A stretch of 64,000 nucleotides of DNA from Desulfofustis glycolicus DSM 9705 (GTDB taxonomy: Bacteria; Desulfobacterota; Desulfobulbia; Desulfobulbales; Desulfocapsaceae). Location: positions 38,271 to 102,270 of the forward strand of contig NZ_FQXS01000014.1 in the NCBI RefSeq assembly GCF_900130015.1, read 5' to 3'. Position 1 is the first letter of the stretch. Every line of letters starts with the position of its first letter. The translations under genes and the position numbers were made by a program. The notes under the pieces were generated by a model that saw only the letters and a program-made list of their open reading frames with translations, ran no database searches and was not told the origin of the DNA. Positions 62,072 through 64,000 of the stretch are shown here, in pieces.

Positions 62072-63670
62072 ATGAGATCAATGAAGACGTTGCTTGCCGC
62101 TGTGTGCGGGGCGTCCCTTCTTGCCATCGGGGCCGCCGGAGTCCAGGCCAAGACTCTGGTTTATTGCTCGGAAGGCAGCCCCGAGGGATTCAATCCCGCC
62201 TTTTATACGTCCGGGACCACTTTCGATGCTTCGTCGCGGGCGGTCTTCAACCGCCTGGTAGAATTCGAGCGCGGCACCACCAAAGTTATTCCGGCCCTCG
62301 CCGAGTCTTGGGAGATTTCCGAGGATGGCACGGAGTATACCTTTCATTTGCGTAAGGGGGTCAAGTTCCACACGACCAAAGAGTTCACACCGACCCGTGA
62401 CTTCAATGCCGATGACGTTATCTTTTCCTTTATGCGGCAGCATAGCCCCGAGCACCCGTTTCATAAGGTGTCAGGAGGTACCTACGAGTATTACGGATCG
62501 ATGTCGATGAACGACCTGATCAAGGATGTGGTCAAGGTTGACGACTATACGGTCAAATTCCTGCTCAATCGTCCGGAAGCGCCGATGATCGCCAATCTCG
62601 GCATGGACTTTGCGTCGATTTTCTCCAAGGAATACGCAGATCAGATGATGGCTGCCGGTACCCCCGGCGTGATCGATCAATTGCCGGTTGGCACCGGGCC
62701 GTTCCAGCTGGTCGCCTATCAGAAAGATGCGGTTATCCGTTATGCCGCCCATCCCGATTACTGGGCCGGCAAGGCGGCCATCGACAACCTGGTGTTCGCC
62801 ATTACCCCCGACGCTTCGGTTCGCTACGAGAAACTGAAAGCCGGCGAGTGTCATGTGATGCCGTATCCGAACCCGGCCGATATCGAGGCCATGGCCAAGG
62901 ATCCCGAAGTCAACCTGCTTCAACAGGAAGGGCTGAACGTCGGTTATATGGCCTACAATACGAAGATGGCGCCCTTTGATAACGTCAATGTTCGTAAGGC
63001 GCTGAATATGGCGATCAACAAGCAGGCCATCATCGACGGTGTATTCCAGGGTGCCGGAAAAATTGCCAAGAATCCGATCCCGCCGACCATCTGGTCCTAT
63101 AACGAAGCCGTGCAGGACGATCCCTACGATCCGGAGAAAGCCAAGGCCATGCTCGAGGCCGAAGGCGTCACCGGGCTGAAGATGAAGGTTTGGGCGATGC
63201 CGGTACAGCGTCCGTACAATCCGAACGCCCGCCGGATGGCCGAGCTGATTCAATCCGATTTCGCCAAGGTCGGAGTCGAGGCGGAAATCGTTTCCTATGA
63301 GTGGGGCGAATATCTCAAACGTTCCACAGACATGGATCGTGACGGCGCCATTCTGCTCGGTTGGACCGGGGATAACGGTGATCCGGACAACTTCCTGGCC
63401 GTCCTGCTCGGTTGTGACGGTGTCGGCAAGGCCAACCGCGCCCAGTGGTGTCATCAGCCGTTCGAAGACCTGATCCAGAAAGCCAAGGTCGTCTCAGACG
63501 TCGACGAGCGAACCAGGCTCTATGAGCAGGCGCAGGTAATCTTCAAAGAGCAGGCACCGTGGGCGACCATTGCCCATTCGGTGGTCTTCAAGCCGGTCCG
63601 TAAGGAAGTCGTCGATTTCCGGATCGACCCGTTCGGCGGCCATGTCTTCTATGGTGTCGATCTCAAGTAG
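62072..63670 (+). CDS. dppA: Dipeptide/oligopeptide ABC transporter substrate-binding protein
   Basis: The 532-residue SBP_bac_5 protein has a signal peptide (MRSMKTLLAAVCGASLLAIG then AAGVQAKT). YCSEGSPEGFNPAFYTSGTTFDASSR and AESWEISEDGTEYTFHLRKGVKF, and CHQPFEDLIQKAK match DppA. A Cys in CDGVGKANRAQWC forms the usual disulfide. It binds dipeptides or, as in DppA relatives, heme or other small peptides. GAGAGGAG precedes the start; a permease gene follows. Confidence 0.93.
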   Translation: MRSMKTLLAAVCGASLLAIGAAGVQAKTLVYCSEGSPEGFNPAFYTSGTTFDASSRAVFNRLVEFERGTTKVIPALAESWEISEDGTEYTFHLRKGVKFHTTKEFTPTRDFNADDVIFSFMRQHSPEHPFHKVSGGTYEYYGSMSMNDLIKDVVKVDDYTVKFLLNRPEAPMIANLGMDFASIFSKEYADQMMAAGTPGVIDQLPVGTGPFQLVAYQKDAVIRYAAHPDYWAGKAAIDNLVFAITPDASVRYEKLKAGECHVMPYPNPADIEAMAKDPEVNLLQQEGLNVGYMAYNTKMAPFDNVNVRKALNMAINKQAIIDGVFQGAGKIAKNPIPPTIWSYNEAVQDDPYDPEKAKAMLEAEGVTGLKMKVWAMPVQRPYNPNARRMAELIQSDFAKVGVEAEIVSYEWGEYLKRSTDMDRDGAILLGWTGDNGDPDNFLAVLLGCDGVGKANRAQWCHQPFEDLIQKAKVVSDVDERTRLYEQAQVIFKEQAPWATIAHSVVFKPVRKEVVDFRIDPFGGHVFYGVDLK

Positions 63671-63758
63671 TTCTGATTGAGGCGGACGCGAGGTCGGGCC
63701 GTCCTGGCCCGGCCTCTGTCGCGTCGATCGATCTCATTGCCGGGAGTTGCAGCGGCTG

Positions 63759-64000
63759 ATGTTCATTTATGTCCTGAAAAAAATTGGCGTTATTATCCCG
63801 ACCTTTCTCGGGGTGACGCTCGTTGCCTTCATCTTTATCCGGCTGCTGCCCGGTGATCCGGTGCTGCTGATGGCCGGGGAACGGGGGATGACCGAGGAGC
63901 GTCATGCCCGGATGATGGCCGAGTTCGGTTTCGACAAGCCGATCCTGGTCCAATACGGTCTGTATCTCAATCAGCTGGCCCACGGCGATTTTGGCACGTC
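63759..64000 (+). CDS. dppB: Dipeptide/oligopeptide ABC transporter permease, partial
   Basis: The first 80 codons of a DppB-type permease: MFIYVLKKIGVIIPTFLGVT and FIRLLPGDPVLLMAGERGMTEE with the conserved LPGDP motif, then GFDKPILVQYGLYLNQLAHGDFGTS. The window ends inside the gene. It follows dppA by 88 bp. Confidence 0.92.
   Translation, partial: MFIYVLKKIGVIIPTFLGVTLVAFIFIRLLPGDPVLLMAGERGMTEERHARMMAEFGFDKPILVQYGLYLNQLAHGDFGT

Overview
The window reads as a chromosome segment of a Gram-negative, anaerobic sulfur-metabolising bacterium, most likely a Desulfobacterota member of the Desulfobulbales type. The pointers are dsrC with both redox cysteines, a cytochrome bd oxidase set (DUF4492-cydA-cydB plus a 30-residue CydX-like peptide), the homoserine dehydrogenase/archaeal-type phosphoglycerate mutase pairing, a fused CobA-HemD, PpiD, AsmA and bactofilin. 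This assignment is inference from gene content; no rRNA is present. Most of the window looks GC-rich with compact, often overlapping genes. By eye the first 12 kb is less GC-rich.  Region 1 (1-9897) is a type I-C CRISPR-Cas locus read right to left: a WYL-domain regulator, cas3, cas5, cas8c, cas7, an inserted RhuM-Fic/Doc protein, cas4, cas1, cas2, a leader and the first repeat of an array that leaves the window at base 1. The RhuM-Fic gene is the most notable item. It sits between effector and adaptation modules with cas-like spacing, its own strong ribosome binding site, and a 3' end that overlaps the start region of cas4.  Region 2 (9898-12060) is a decay zone between the CRISPR locus and an initiator tRNA: a multiply frameshifted IS630-family transposase, a frameshifted and truncated second Fic gene, and a small opposite-strand ORF carrying a Fic-inhibitor-like S-x-x-x-E-G motif.  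Region 3 (12073-22775) is core metabolism: tRNA-fMet, a hom-apgM-thioesterase operon, adenylate kinase, a cobA-hemD fusion followed by a bacterial CULT (cereblon-like) protein, and a 1390-residue SNF2 helicase.  Region 4 (22776-31540) holds two copies of a 141-bp long-hairpin repeat that bracket a resolvase-like gene lacking the catalytic serine motif, ppiD and dsrC. It is followed by an envelope/cytoskeleton operon (M23 peptidase, bactofilin, zinc-ribbon protein, ATP-grasp) and an ABC-F ATPase.  Region 5 (31537-44590) has an AhpD-like protein, a DUF2868/DUF3482 GTPase pair, a Tat-exported DUF362 protein with a membrane polyferredoxin, a glycine betaine transporter (proVWX) with a MarR regulator, a PPC-domain protein behind a strong hairpin, and AsmA.  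Region 6 (44791-64000) holds the cyd operon, leuCD, pgpA-larC, def-fmt, plsY, a ThiF-like enzyme with galM, a phosphodiesterase-fold protein, a threonine-aldolase-like enzyme with a DMT exporter, a hairpin-rich spacer, upp-uraA, and the start of a dipeptide/oligopeptide ABC transporter cut by the window end.
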